Part shown: one piece after another, positions 18,564 through 26,509 of the stretch
Layout of the letters: the number at the start of each line of letters is the position of its first letter
Numbering within the stretch: the stretch's first letter is position 1
Origin: Marinobacter nauticus
GTDB taxonomy: Bacteria; Pseudomonadota; Gammaproteobacteria; Enterobacterales; Shewanellaceae
Assembly (NCBI RefSeq): GCF_019801015.1
Contig: NZ_JAHVJZ010000009.1
Span: forward strand, 1-64,000
Direction: 5' to 3'
DNA: 64,000 nucleotides
Made by a program: the position numbers and the translations under genes
Notes under the pieces: model-generated
What the model was told of the DNA's origin: nothing
The model's database searches: none
Seen by the model: only the letters and a program-made list of their open reading frames with translations

Positions 18564-18842
18564 ATGTCACGCTTCAACACTGTTCGTCGCACTCTGTTTG
18601 CAACCCTGGCCGTATCAGCGCTGTTGGCTCCTGCCGCACATGCTGGTGAAACCCAAACCCTGGCACAGGCCATTGATGCCGCCATCCGCGCTTCCATCAA
18701 TGAGATGCGCACCGAAGTAACCCGTGACGTCACCCGCTCCGTACAGCAGCAGGTTAAAGACGCCTTTGGTCCGGTCCCGGCTGCTGATGAGCAACTGTTG
18801 GCCAAGCGCACTGTTGAGCCGGTTATCGGCGGGAGCAAGTAA
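18564..18842 (+). CDS. Small exported helical protein, first gene of the psp-like cluster
   Basis: A 92-residue protein with a signal peptide (cleavage near APAAHA-GE, residue ~28). The mature part (~64 residues) is predicted helical and rich in Thr, Arg and Gln (AIDAAIRASINEMRTEVTRDV and QQQVKDAFG), probably periplasmic. No family recognised. AGAGGGA precedes the ATG, and the gene lies just behind the sigma-54-type promoter. The stop codon overlaps the next start (TAATG). Confidence 0.7.
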   Translation: MSRFNTVRRTLFATLAVSALLAPAAHAGETQTLAQAIDAAIRASINEMRTEVTRDVTRSVQQQVKDAFGPVPAADEQLLAKRTVEPVIGGSK

Positions 18843-18958
18843 TGGGAATGATGCAACCGACTCTGTGGGTGATGGTTATGCCGCTGCTGGGCTGGGCCCT
18901 GAGCGCCGCCATCGCCCTGGGTCTGGACTGGAAGCGCACGGTGCGCCGCTGGTCTTAA
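18842..18958 (+). CDS. 38-residue single-pass membrane peptide
   Basis: Translation: a hydrophobic segment LWVMVMPLLGWALSAAIAL (residues ~8-26) followed by a basic tail DWKRTVRRWS, the layout of a bitopic inner-membrane microprotein. The start overlaps the preceding stop (TAATG), which supports coupled translation, and the next gene begins 21 bp later behind GGAGGA. It could be a degenerate PspB-like component (PspB also has an N-terminal membrane helix), but there is no recognisable PspB coiled coil. Confidence 0.6.
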   Translation: MGMMQPTLWVMVMPLLGWALSAAIALGLDWKRTVRRWS

Positions 18959-18979
18959 AGGATGCGTAAGGGAGGACTT

Positions 18980-19171
18980 ATGAGTTTCGCAAAGGCAAAG
19001 CCGCAAGCATGGTGTTTTGGCGTTATCGCCGGACTGACCCACCGTCTTGACTGGTCCGTGAACTGGACCCGCCTGGCTGTTGTAGGACTGACCCTGGTAG
19101 CGCCGCTGAAAATGGTGCTGATCTACCTCGCCGCCGCATGGCTGATGCCGAAGTCATGGCGTGGTTACTGA
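18980..19171 (+). CDS. PspC-domain membrane protein
   Basis: A 63-residue protein consisting almost entirely of a PspC domain: GVIAGLTHRLDWSVNWTRL corresponds to the GVxxGLAxxxxxxxxxVR signature, followed by a hydrophobic segment ending YLAAAWLMP, matching the YLxxWxxxP end of the family. PspC is an inner-membrane envelope-stress sensor; in this short form the C-terminal part of E. coli PspC is absent. Preceded by GGGAGGA. PspA was not found in the window. Confidence 0.8.
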   Translation: MSFAKAKPQAWCFGVIAGLTHRLDWSVNWTRLAVVGLTLVAPLKMVLIYLAAAWLMPKSWRGY

Positions 19172-19353
19172 TAATTTTGCTGCTGTGCCTGGTCCTGGTG
19201 ATCGGCGTGGTGGACATCCGCTCAGTGGCACTGGGGGAATGGGGCAGCTGGTGGCCCGTTCTTCTGACACTGGCCGGTATCGGAGTTCTCCTTGGACGAT
19301 GGATTGGTCGTCTGTGGCTGGGTCGGCGACGTGACGCCGACCGGCACTCCTAA
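19156..19353 (+). CDS. Small two-helix membrane protein, last gene of the psp-like cluster
   Basis: A 65-residue protein starting at the ATG at 19156, overlapping the PspC-domain gene by 16 bases; an in-frame ATG at 19138 is possible. Two hydrophobic helices (residues ~2-19 and ~30-48) flank a Trp-rich turn, GEWGSWWPVLLTLAGIGVLL, resembling the WWPLLLIxxG motif of LiaF/DUF5668-type membrane regions often linked to PspC. The tail is basic (GRRRDADRHS). Assignment to a family is inference. Confidence 0.6.
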   Translation: MAWLLIILLLCLVLVIGVVDIRSVALGEWGSWWPVLLTLAGIGVLLGRWIGRLWLGRRRDADRHS

Positions 19354-19370
19354 GCTAGCGCAACCAGCCT

Positions 19371-19399
19371 TGGCCCCGCAGATGCGGGGCCCTTTTTTT
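19371..19399 (+). terminator. Terminator of the psp-like cluster
   Basis: GGCCCCGCA and TGCGGGGCC around GA, followed by CTTTTTTT. It ends exactly at the stop codon of the convergent hydratase gene. Confidence 0.88.
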
Positions 19400-20143
19400 C
19401 TATCGCCTGGCGATGCGACTGGCAATCACCGCCCGGGTTTCGTCACTGACCAGCCGCTCAGAAAACTGGGCCAGCTCTGCAGCCATGGCGTCCGCCAGGT
19501 TGGCAGGACGGCTTTGTCTGAGCAGTGCTTTGGAGGCCATCAGCGCTTTGGGGGGCTTGGCGGCCAACGCCTGGGCTTTGCTCAGAGCCAACGGTAAAAC
19601 GGCGTCCGGTTCGACCACCGCGTTGACCAGGCCGAGTTGCTCCGCGGTGGTCACATCAAACGGTTCGCCCAGCAGCAACAGTTCGGCCGCTTTGGGGTAA
19701 CCGCACAATGCCGGCAGCAGTACGCTGGAACCCGCTTCGGGCACCAGCCCCAGATTGACGAACGGGAGCTGGAATTTGGCGCTGGTGCTGGCGTAAACCA
19801 GGTCACAATGCAGCAGTACTGTGGTGCCGATCCCCACCGCAGCACCGGAGACCGCAGCCACCATCGGTTTTTTCAGCGTCGGTAGGATCTGCAGGAACTG
19901 AATGACCGGGGACTCGGCGGTGAGGGGGCCACAGCTGAGAAAATCGTTGAGGTCGTTGCCGGCGGTGAAACATTGCGCGTCACCCTGCAGCAGGATGACG
20001 TGGACATTGTCGTCCTGCTCCGCCTCGGTCAGCGCCTGACGCAACGCTGAATACATCTGCTGAGTCAGTGCATTACGCTTGTCCGGGCGGTTGAGGGTCA
20101 GTACCATGACGGCATCGTCACGGTGCACGGTTATGAGGTCCAT
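19400..20143 (-). CDS. Enoyl-CoA hydratase/isomerase family protein
   Basis: A 247-residue crotonase-fold protein. The N-terminal LNRPDKRNALTQQMY and oxyanion-hole segments (CFTAGNDLNDF and AAVSGAAVGIGTTVLLHCDL) are present. The second catalytic region reads NLGLVPEAGSSVLLP; one acidic residue of the classical hydratase pair is retained (E in PEAG). A hydratase, isomerase or dehalogenase-like role cannot be separated. The ATG at 20143 has AGGAGA upstream; the frame is open 11 codons further up. Confidence 0.85.
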   Translation of the reverse strand: MDLITVHRDDAVMVLTLNRPDKRNALTQQMYSALRQALTEAEQDDNVHVILLQGDAQCFTAGNDLNDFLSCGPLTAESPVIQFLQILPTLKKPMVAAVSGAAVGIGTTVLLHCDLVYASTSAKFQLPFVNLGLVPEAGSSVLLPALCGYPKAAELLLLGEPFDVTTAEQLGLVNAVVEPDAVLPLALSKAQALAAKPPKALMASKALLRQSRPANLADAMAAELAQFSERLVSDETRAVIASRIARR

Positions 20144-20201
20144 GGTCTCTCCTGAGGGTGCGGTCCTGTTGCACAAAACTCAGTCTAAAGGATGGTGAGT
20201 G

Positions 20202-20654
20202 ATGTTTAAACGCTTGTTTGGATTTTTCCCTCTGCTCTGCACGTTCTCCGCGATGGCGGCCATTGAGGTCCAGGACCCCCAGGTTCGTGCCATGCCACCA
20301 AGTGTGCCGAATACGGCCGGTTACCTGGTGCTGACCAGCACCGACCGGGATGATGCCTTGCTGGGGGCAAAGTGCGACGGGGTGAAGACCACCGAGCTGC
20401 ACACGCTGCTGCAGGAAGACGGCATGATGAAGATGCGTCCGGTGGAAGCGATTGAGCTGAAACAGGGCGAAGCGGTTGCCCTGACTCAGGGGGGGTATCA
20501 CCTGATGATGATGGGTCTGAGCCAGCCGTTGAAAGAGGGGGAGCAGCTAAGCTGTGAACTCCAATTCCGTCATGCGGAATCGAAAGTGGTGCCCCTGACC
20601 GTTACCCGCGCCGGTGAAGAAGACCAGGGTCATCACCACCATCACCACCATTAA
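20202..20654 (+). CDS. PCuAC-family periplasmic copper chaperone with C-terminal seven-His tail
   Basis: A 150-residue PCuAC (DUF461) protein that binds Cu(I) in the periplasm and passes it to cytochrome oxidase assembly factors. Signal peptide ends near FSAMA-AIE (residue ~20). The family motif Hx(10)Mx(n)HxM is only partly kept: ELHTLLQEDGMMKMRPVEAI supplies H and M ligands and YHLMMMGL supplies the second HxM. It ends EEDQGHHHHHHH, a natural metal-binding tail. A GTG immediately before the ATG is an alternative start. Followed 14 bp later by the DUF2333 gene. Confidence 0.85.
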   Translation: MFKRLFGFFPLLCTFSAMAAIEVQDPQVRAMPPSVPNTAGYLVLTSTDRDDALLGAKCDGVKTTELHTLLQEDGMMKMRPVEAIELKQGEAVALTQGGYHLMMMGLSQPLKEGEQLSCELQFRHAESKVVPLTVTRAGEEDQGHHHHHHH

Positions 20655-20668
20655 ACAAGGAGCTCGCC

Positions 20669-21643
20669 ATGGTCGCCGTCAATAAAAAGTGGCTGGGGAT
20701 CGGCATTGTTGCTGTCCTGCTGATCAACTACCTGATCGCCGTCTGGTGGAGTGTTGAGCCCAACCCCATCAGCACTGAGCGTATGCGTCCCGCAGAGGGG
20801 CCAACGGTTGTCGGATATGCCACCACCACTGCGGTGATCGAGGTGGCGAGCACCTTGCTGGATAAGCCCGGTGGCTTTCTTTCCAACGACATCATGCCGC
20901 CTTCGGTGATGATGGATAACATGCCGGCGTTTGAGTTCGGCGCGCTGGAGCAATTGCGGGACATCTCTTTGATGATGCGCCGCGAGTTCTCCCGCTCGCA
21001 GTCGCAGTCGGCGGAAAACAAAGATCTCCAGCTGGCTCAGCCGAAGTTCAACATTGACCATCGCAGCTGGATGATGCCCCGGGCTGAATCGGAATACCGG
21101 GATGCGATCGAAGCGTTGGAGCGTTATCGCGCTGACATCCTCGATGCCACTAATGAAGATGCGCAGTTCTACGCCCGTGCGGACAACCTGGTGAGCTATC
21201 TCGATGAGGTGGGCAAGCGACTGGGCAGTTTGTCACAGCGACTGGCGGCCAGTGTCGGCCAGGAGCGTCTGGATACCAACCTGGCCGGGGACACCGGTGC
21301 CCGCCAGTCCACCGGCAGTGCCAGCAGCAATATGGTGCGCACCAGCTGGTGGAAGATTGACGACGTCTTTTACGAGGCTCGTGGCCACACCTGGGCGCTG
21401 CTGGCGTTTATGACGGCCATCGAAGAGGACTTTGGCCCGGTACTCGACAAAAAGAACGCCCGGGTCAGCCTGCAGCAGATCATCCGTGAACTGGAAGCCA
21501 CGCAGGAAACGGTCTGGAGCCCAATGATTCTTAACGGCAGTGGCTTTGGCCTGGTGGCAAACCACTCTCTGGTGATGGCGAACTACATCTCCCGGGCCAA
21601 TGCCGCCCTGATTGATTTAAAACAACTACTGACTCAAGGATAA
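20669..21643 (+). CDS. DUF2333 family protein
   Basis: A 324-residue protein with one N-terminal membrane anchor (residues ~8-27, IGIVAVLLINYLIAVWW) and a large, mostly helical periplasmic part. It matches the DUF2333 family in layout: PPSVMMDNMPAFEFGALEQL, MRREFSRSQSQS, WMMPRAESEY, YLDEVGKRLGSLSQRLAASV and SWWKIDDVFYEARG. No catalytic motif is visible and function is unknown. AAGGAG lies upstream; the genes on both sides (copper chaperone and barrel protein) are 14 and 7 bp away, so the three probably form one transcript. Confidence 0.85.
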   Translation: MVAVNKKWLGIGIVAVLLINYLIAVWWSVEPNPISTERMRPAEGPTVVGYATTTAVIEVASTLLDKPGGFLSNDIMPPSVMMDNMPAFEFGALEQLRDISLMMRREFSRSQSQSAENKDLQLAQPKFNIDHRSWMMPRAESEYRDAIEALERYRADILDATNEDAQFYARADNLVSYLDEVGKRLGSLSQRLAASVGQERLDTNLAGDTGARQSTGSASSNMVRTSWWKIDDVFYEARGHTWALLAFMTAIEEDFGPVLDKKNARVSLQQIIRELEATQETVWSPMILNGSGFGLVANHSLVMANYISRANAALIDLKQLLTQG

Positions 21644-21650
21644 CTACACC

Positions 21651-22316
21651 ATGAAGTTGAAACCGAGCATGTTGGCTGTCGCTCTGGCGGCAAGTGTTGC
21701 GGTGCCTGCCCAGGCGGATGTGCTGGGCGTTAAAGCGGGTATGGACCTCTACTTTGTGTCCACGGACGGCAAACTGGAAGCGGACGAGCCGGCCTGGAAC
21801 GACAAGAGTCGCATCAGTGCCTACGCCGCGTTTGAGCACTTTATCCCGATTCTGCCGAACCTGATGGTGCGCTACAACGCGCTGGGTACCGCGGGCCAGG
21901 GCGCGGATCTGGATCTGACCAACACCGATTTCATCTTCTACTACGAGCTGCTGGATAACCCGGGTCTGGAACTGGATCTGGGTGTGAACTACCGCCTTTA
22001 CACCGGCGAAGCGGGCACCAGCGGCTGGGACAGCCAGGACATCGATAAAGGCGTGTTCATGGGTTACGCCCGCAGCCGCTTTAATCTGGTGGGCACCGGC
22101 CTGTTCGCGTTTGCGGATGTGTCCCTGACCAACTATTCCGACCGCAAGATCAGCGATTACCAGCTGGGTCTGGGCTATGGCCTGGACATCTTTGCGTTCG
22201 ATCTGAACCTGCGCGGTGGTTACCGTCAGCACGATTTCGATGTGCGCAACTTTAACGGCATCACCGCTGACGTGAGTCAGGATGGCTGGTTCCTGGGCGC
22301 TGAACTGGCGTTCTGA
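21651..22316 (+). CDS. TIGR04219-type outer-membrane beta-barrel protein
   Basis: A 221-residue barrel protein with signal peptide ending VPAQA-DVLG (residue ~22). Alternating strands (LELDLGVNYRLY, LFAFADVSLTNYSD, YQLGLGYGLDIFAFDLNLRG) and the terminal aromatic (ELAF) mark an outer-membrane beta barrel of about eight strands, as in the TIGR04219 family of marine gammaproteobacteria. Function unknown. Confidence 0.82.
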   Translation: MKLKPSMLAVALAASVAVPAQADVLGVKAGMDLYFVSTDGKLEADEPAWNDKSRISAYAAFEHFIPILPNLMVRYNALGTAGQGADLDLTNTDFIFYYELLDNPGLELDLGVNYRLYTGEAGTSGWDSQDIDKGVFMGYARSRFNLVGTGLFAFADVSLTNYSDRKISDYQLGLGYGLDIFAFDLNLRGGYRQHDFDVRNFNGITADVSQDGWFLGAELAF

Positions 22317-22334
22317 GTCCGCTGTTACCGGCAT

Positions 22335-22362
22335 AAAAAAACCCGCCATTTGGCGGGTTTTT
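22335..22362. terminator. Bidirectional terminator
   Basis: AAAAAACCCGCCA and TGGCGGGTTTTTT flank a TT loop, giving T runs on both strands. It serves the barrel gene and the convergent tolC. Confidence 0.9.
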
Positions 22363-22375
22363 TGATTCAGCAGGA

Positions 22376-23713
22376 TTACTGCTTCTGATCACCGTCGTTG
22401 TCAGCGGCGGTGGCCTGACGCAGACCCTGGTTGATCATGGTGACGTCCTCTTCGGACAGGGTACCGGCGGCCTGTTTCAGGGCCAGTACCGCCACGATGT
22501 AACCGTAGCGGGCATCAGACAGCTGCTGCTTGGCGCTGTACAACTGCTGGGTGGAGTTCAGCACGTCAACGATGGTACGGGTGCCCACCTCGAAACCGGC
22601 TTCGGTGGCTTTCAGTGCACTCTCAGCGGAGATCACGGATTGCTCGAAGGCGCGGATGGAGCTGATGGACGCGTTAACGTTGTTCAGGCTGGCACGCAGG
22701 TTACGCACTACGTTGCGGTGAGTCTCTTCCAGGCTCTGCTGGGCGCCTACGTAGTTGTAGTTGGCCTGCTTCACCTGGCTGGATACCGCCAGACCGGAGA
22801 AGATCGGAATCGCCACTTCAACACCAATGGTGCCTTCGCCGTTATCCGGGATGTTGCTGAACGAGGAGTTCTCGTTGTAGCTGGCGGTCAGGCCGACGCT
22901 CGGCAGGTGACCGGTTTTGGCCAGGCTGATCTGCTGCTTGGCGATCTCGACGCCCAGACGGTCGATCAGCAGCTGCAGGCTGGAATCTTCCGCGATGGTC
23001 TGCCACTGCTCGTGGCTGGTCGGGGTCGGCGCGCTCGGGCTGAAGCGGACGGTGTCGAGAATGTTCAGGTCATCGTGGGCGATGCCGGTGATCTCGCGCA
23101 GGGCTTCGTAGCTGTTTTCCAGGCTGTTCTGGGCCTGAATTTCATTGGCGACGGCCAGGTCAAACTGTGCCTGGGCTTCGTGCACGTCGGTGATGGCGGT
23201 CAGACCCACGGCAAAACGCTGCTTGGTCTGCTCCAGCTGACGCTCAATGGCGCGCTTGTTGGCCTGGACAAAATCCAGGTTGTCCTGGGCGGACAGCACA
23301 TCGAAATACGCTTGGGATACACGAACAATCAGGCTCTGTACCTGCAGGTTGTAGGCCAGCTCAGCCTGACTGGCGGCCTGTTTGGTCAGGTCCAGATTCA
23401 CGTAATTAGCGTGATTGTAGATGCTCTGGCTCAGAGACAGGCGACCGTTGAAGCCGTCGTCTTCACGGGTGTCATCTTCACGGTTGTAGAGCGTGTTGCT
23501 GTAGCCCAGAGTGGCATTAATTTGCGGCAGCAGACTGGCACGGCTTTCACCAATGGCTTCATAGGCAGCGTCGCGGTTGGCTTTTGCCTGAAGCAGAATG
23601 GGGTCCTTGGCGAGGGCTTGCTGATAGATTTGCAGCAGGTCGTCCGCTTGTGCGGCGTAAGAGGCGGACGCAAGGCCGACAGCCAGACAGACGGAACGCA
23701 ATTTGAAGTTCAT
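22376..23713 (-). CDS. tolC: Outer-membrane channel protein TolC
   Basis: A 445-residue TolC-family outer membrane efflux channel with signal peptide (cleavage near SYAAQA-DD, residue ~23). Two OEP repeats are visible: the first starts LLQIYQQALAKDPILLQAKA, the second begins with the SLQLLIDRLGVEIAKQQISL helix, and the equatorial region has the VGTRTIVDVLNSTQQLY motif near residue 370. It forms the exit duct for AcrAB-type pumps and type I secretion. Divergent from nudF, as in E. coli. The intergenic region (23714-23924) is AT-rich and must hold both promoters. Confidence 0.95.
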   Translation of the reverse strand: MNFKLRSVCLAVGLASASYAAQADDLLQIYQQALAKDPILLQAKANRDAAYEAIGESRASLLPQINATLGYSNTLYNREDDTREDDGFNGRLSLSQSIYNHANYVNLDLTKQAASQAELAYNLQVQSLIVRVSQAYFDVLSAQDNLDFVQANKRAIERQLEQTKQRFAVGLTAITDVHEAQAQFDLAVANEIQAQNSLENSYEALREITGIAHDDLNILDTVRFSPSAPTPTSHEQWQTIAEDSSLQLLIDRLGVEIAKQQISLAKTGHLPSVGLTASYNENSSFSNIPDNGEGTIGVEVAIPIFSGLAVSSQVKQANYNYVGAQQSLEETHRNVVRNLRASLNNVNASISSIRAFEQSVISAESALKATEAGFEVGTRTIVDVLNSTQQLYSAKQQLSDARYGYIVAVLALKQAAGTLSEEDVTMINQGLRQATAADNDGDQKQ

Positions 23714-23924
23714 TCCTAATCCTTAATTCTTCACAAAAACAGGCCCGCCTGTGGGCAGGCCGGCTGAAATATTGGCGGGACCCCGCGAGTTCCCCTAGAC
23801 GACGATGACTTTGACAGCGATAGTTAACTGAATCTCACGCTGTTAAGTCAACGTAAATTGACGCGCTAAGTGTAACAGAACACATATAAATCTGGCTGAA
23901 TGAAAGGTAAATAGCAGAGGAAAA

Positions 23925-24554
23925 ATGTCAAAAGACCGGGTGCACAAGTATGGGAAATCCGAATTGACCATCCTGGAACGCAAGCCCCTGTTCCAGGGTT
24001 TTTTTTCTATGGAGCAGGTCACCTTCCGCCATCAACGCTTTGATGGGCAGTGGAGTGAGCCGGTCGAGCGGGAGGTGTTCGAACGTGGCGATGCCGCAGT
24101 GGTACTGCCTTACGACCCGATCCGTGACTGCGTGATTCTGGTTGAGCAGCTGCGCGTGCCCGCGGCGCGGACCAGCCAAACCCCCTGGCTGCTCGAGTTA
24201 CCTGCCGGCATTATTGAGGATGGCGAAGCGCCGGAATCGGTGGCGGGACGGGAGCTGGAGGAGGAGACCGGACTGTCCCCAAAAAGTCTGACTTTTCTTT
24301 ACAGTTACTTACCCAGCCCCGGCGGTTGCTCGGAGCGGATTTACCTTTATTTGGCTGAGATTGATGCCCCCGAGCCGGGCGAAGCGCTGTTCGGCCTGGC
24401 GGATGAGCATGAGGACATTCTGCGCCACGTGGTCAGCCGGGAGGAGGCGATGCGCTGGATAGAGGACGGCACCATCGATAACGCCAGCACCATTGTTGGC
24501 CTGCAATGGCTGGCCCTGAAGCGGGAGACCCTGTTTGGGTCGGCGCCCCGATGA
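23925..24554 (+). CDS. nudF: ADP-ribose pyrophosphatase (Nudix)
   Basis: A 209-residue Nudix hydrolase that splits ADP-ribose into AMP and ribose-5-phosphate. The complete Nudix box (G-x5-E-x7-REUxEExGU) runs from Gly95 (GIIEDGE) to RELEEETGL at 109-117. Length equals E. coli NudF. AGAGGAAAA precedes the ATG. First gene of nudF-yqiB-cpdA-yqiA, which overlap or nearly abut. Confidence 0.95.
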   Translation: MSKDRVHKYGKSELTILERKPLFQGFFSMEQVTFRHQRFDGQWSEPVEREVFERGDAAVVLPYDPIRDCVILVEQLRVPAARTSQTPWLLELPAGIIEDGEAPESVAGRELEEETGLSPKSLTFLYSYLPSPGGCSERIYLYLAEIDAPEPGEALFGLADEHEDILRHVVSREEAMRWIEDGTIDNASTIVGLQWLALKRETLFGSAPR

Positions 24555-25006
24555 ATCGCCGCTATGTCCCGGACTTAGCGCGGTTTCTGGGGATCTGTGG
24601 CCGCAACTATCAAGCCTTGCTTCGACTGCTGGTGCGGGCGCGTCGTCAGCAGGGCGACGGGCCGTATTTGTGGCAACACCCACAGCAGGAGGTGCAACTG
24701 CGGATTCGTGTGCTTGAGTGCACACCCTACACGGAATTATTGGAGCTAGAGCGGATTTCTGACCCCATCCCACACGTAACGGTGCCAAAAATGAGCATCC
24801 GGCTGTATCATGACGCCCGATTGGCAGAAGTGTTAACCAGCCAACAGATTCAGCGGCTGTTGCCGGTGTATGACTATCCGAATGATCGTATGCTGCAGCC
24901 CAACGAAAAATTTCAGGTAAATCTGTTTCTTGCCGAGTTGTTGGCTCAGTTCAACCAGCGAGAATGGCTGACCGTCAACCGCAGCGAGGAGAGTCGGAAA
25001 ACGTGA
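24551..25006 (+). CDS. yqiB: DUF1249 (YqiB) family protein
   Basis: A 151-residue DUF1249 protein: [20 protein letters not shown] at the start and the [19 protein letters not shown] motif near the end are typical. It overlaps the nudF stop by 4 bases (ATGA). Function unknown; the gene is conserved in this operon across gammaproteobacteria, between the nucleotide hydrolases NudF and CpdA. Confidence 0.92.
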   Translation: MNRRYVPDLARFLGICGRNYQALLRLLVRARRQQGDGPYLWQHPQQEVQLRIRVLECTPYTELLELERISDPIPHVTVPKMSIRLYHDARLAEVLTSQQIQRLLPVYDYPNDRMLQPNEKFQVNLFLAELLAQFNQREWLTVNRSEESRKT

Positions 25007-25830
25007 CCATCTGTGTGGATACCCTCACCCCCAAGGATGAGAATGGGGTGATCCGCCTGGCCCAGATCAGTGATCCCCACCTGTTTGCCAACAAGGCAGC
25101 GGGATTTCTTGGCATCAATCCCTGGCAAAGCCTGAACGCGGTTGTCAGTCAGCTCGATGAAGAGGGCCCACTGGATCTGCTGCTTGCCACTGGCGACATC
25201 AGCCAGGATCACAGTGCCACCGCCTACCTGCACTTTGCCGAAGCCGTTGCACCCCTGGCTCTGCCCACCTATGCCCTGCCGGGCAACCACGACGCGCCGG
25301 GCCTGATGAGCCACTCCCTTGGTGATACTGCCGTGCAGTACGGCCGTCGGATCCAGGCGGGCAACTGGCAGATTCTGATGCTCGACTCCACGGTGTTGGG
25401 CTTGCCGGCTGGCCACCTTGCTCTGGATGAACTGCGCTGGTTGCACGGTGTGCTGAGCAGTGCCGAAGCCTGCCCGACGCTGATTGCGCTCCATCACCAC
25501 CCCAAACCCACCGGCTGTGCCTGGCTGGATCAGCACGGATTGGACAATGGCGCCGAATTTTTGGCCCTGCTCAGTCGCTATCCTCAAGTGAAGGCGGTGA
25601 TATGGGGTCACGTTCATCAGGAGATGGACATCAGGCATGAGCACATCCGGTTGTTGGCGGTGCCTTCCACCAGCATCCAGTTTCTGCCCAAAAACGACGG
25701 CTTTGCCCTGGACCGGGCCCAGCCGGGATATCGAATGCTGAGCCTCCATCCGGACGGCACCCTGACCACCGAGGTCAAGCGTTTGCACGGTACCGCATTT
25801 GTGCCGGACCCCAGCGCAACGGGATACTGA
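25003..25830 (+). CDS. cpdA: 3',5'-cyclic AMP phosphodiesterase CpdA
   Basis: A 275-residue class III cAMP phosphodiesterase (binuclear metallophosphoesterase). The metal ligand motifs are in order: QISDPHLF, ATGDISQD, GNHDAP, ALHHHP and GHVHQE. The GTG start at 25003 overlaps the yqiB stop (GTGA) and gives the same length as E. coli CpdA; an ATG at 24964 would require a longer overlap. Its activity lowers cAMP and so CRP-dependent transcription. Confidence 0.93.
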   Translation: MTICVDTLTPKDENGVIRLAQISDPHLFANKAAGFLGINPWQSLNAVVSQLDEEGPLDLLLATGDISQDHSATAYLHFAEAVAPLALPTYALPGNHDAPGLMSHSLGDTAVQYGRRIQAGNWQILMLDSTVLGLPAGHLALDELRWLHGVLSSAEACPTLIALHHHPKPTGCAWLDQHGLDNGAEFLALLSRYPQVKAVIWGHVHQEMDIRHEHIRLLAVPSTSIQFLPKNDGFALDRAQPGYRMLSLHPDGTLTTEVKRLHGTAFVPDPSATGY

Positions 25831-25857
25831 GCCGGATGAGGACAAGGAAAGGATCCC

Positions 25858-26454
25858 ATGCTCCTCTATCTGCACGGATTTAACAGCGCACCCAGCTCCA
25901 CCAAGGCCACACAAGTGGCCCGATATCTGGCCCATTTTCACCCCAACGAACCGGTGGCGATGCCGCGATTGGCCACCGAGCCCAAACGGGTTCGGGAGCA
26001 GATCCTGCTGTTGGCGGAGAGTGCGCTGATGGCGGGAGAGCCGCTGCGCCTGATGGGCAGCTCCCTGGGGGGCTACCTGGCCAGTTACCTGATGGAAACC
26101 CTGGTCAGGGATACCGGCCCGACTCAACTGCGGGCGGTGCTGATCAATCCGGCGGTCCGACCCTATGAACTGTTGGCCGATTACATCGGTGAACAGGAGA
26201 ACCCCTATACCGGGGAACGTTACCGGGTCGAACCGGAGCACATGGGGGATCTGCAGGCACTGGATACGCCTTCGCTGCAACACCCGGATCGCTATCTGGT
26301 GTTGCTGCAAACCGGCGATGAGGTTCTGGATTATCGCCAGGCTGAAACCAAGTATCGCCAAAGCCAGCTGCGCATTGAGCGTGGCGGTGACCACAGTTTT
26401 CAAGGGTTTGAACAACGCCTTCCTGAGGCGTTTGCCTTTTTGGGACTCGCTTGA
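25858..26454 (+). CDS. yqiA: YqiA family alpha/beta-hydrolase (esterase)
   Basis: A 198-residue alpha/beta hydrolase with LHGFNSAPSS near the N-terminus, nucleophile Ser69 in GSSLGG, and an acid/His pair with the His in GGDHSFQGFE. E. coli YqiA hydrolyses palmitoyl-CoA and short esters in vitro. Preceded by AAGGAAAGG. Last gene before parE. Confidence 0.92.
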   Translation: MLLYLHGFNSAPSSTKATQVARYLAHFHPNEPVAMPRLATEPKRVREQILLLAESALMAGEPLRLMGSSLGGYLASYLMETLVRDTGPTQLRAVLINPAVRPYELLADYIGEQENPYTGERYRVEPEHMGDLQALDTPSLQHPDRYLVLLQTGDEVLDYRQAETKYRQSQLRIERGGDHSFQGFEQRLPEAFAFLGLA

Positions 26455-26509
26455 ACCTACGCCGGGGCCATGGCTATGATGGCCCGATAACGCCTAATTG
26501 GAACGCCCG

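Noticed and set aside
20633-20654. Poly-His codons as a cloning tag artefact
   Set aside because: Seven alternating CAC/CAT codons are in frame with a natural acidic linker, within a native operon and genomic flanks; no vector sequence nearby.
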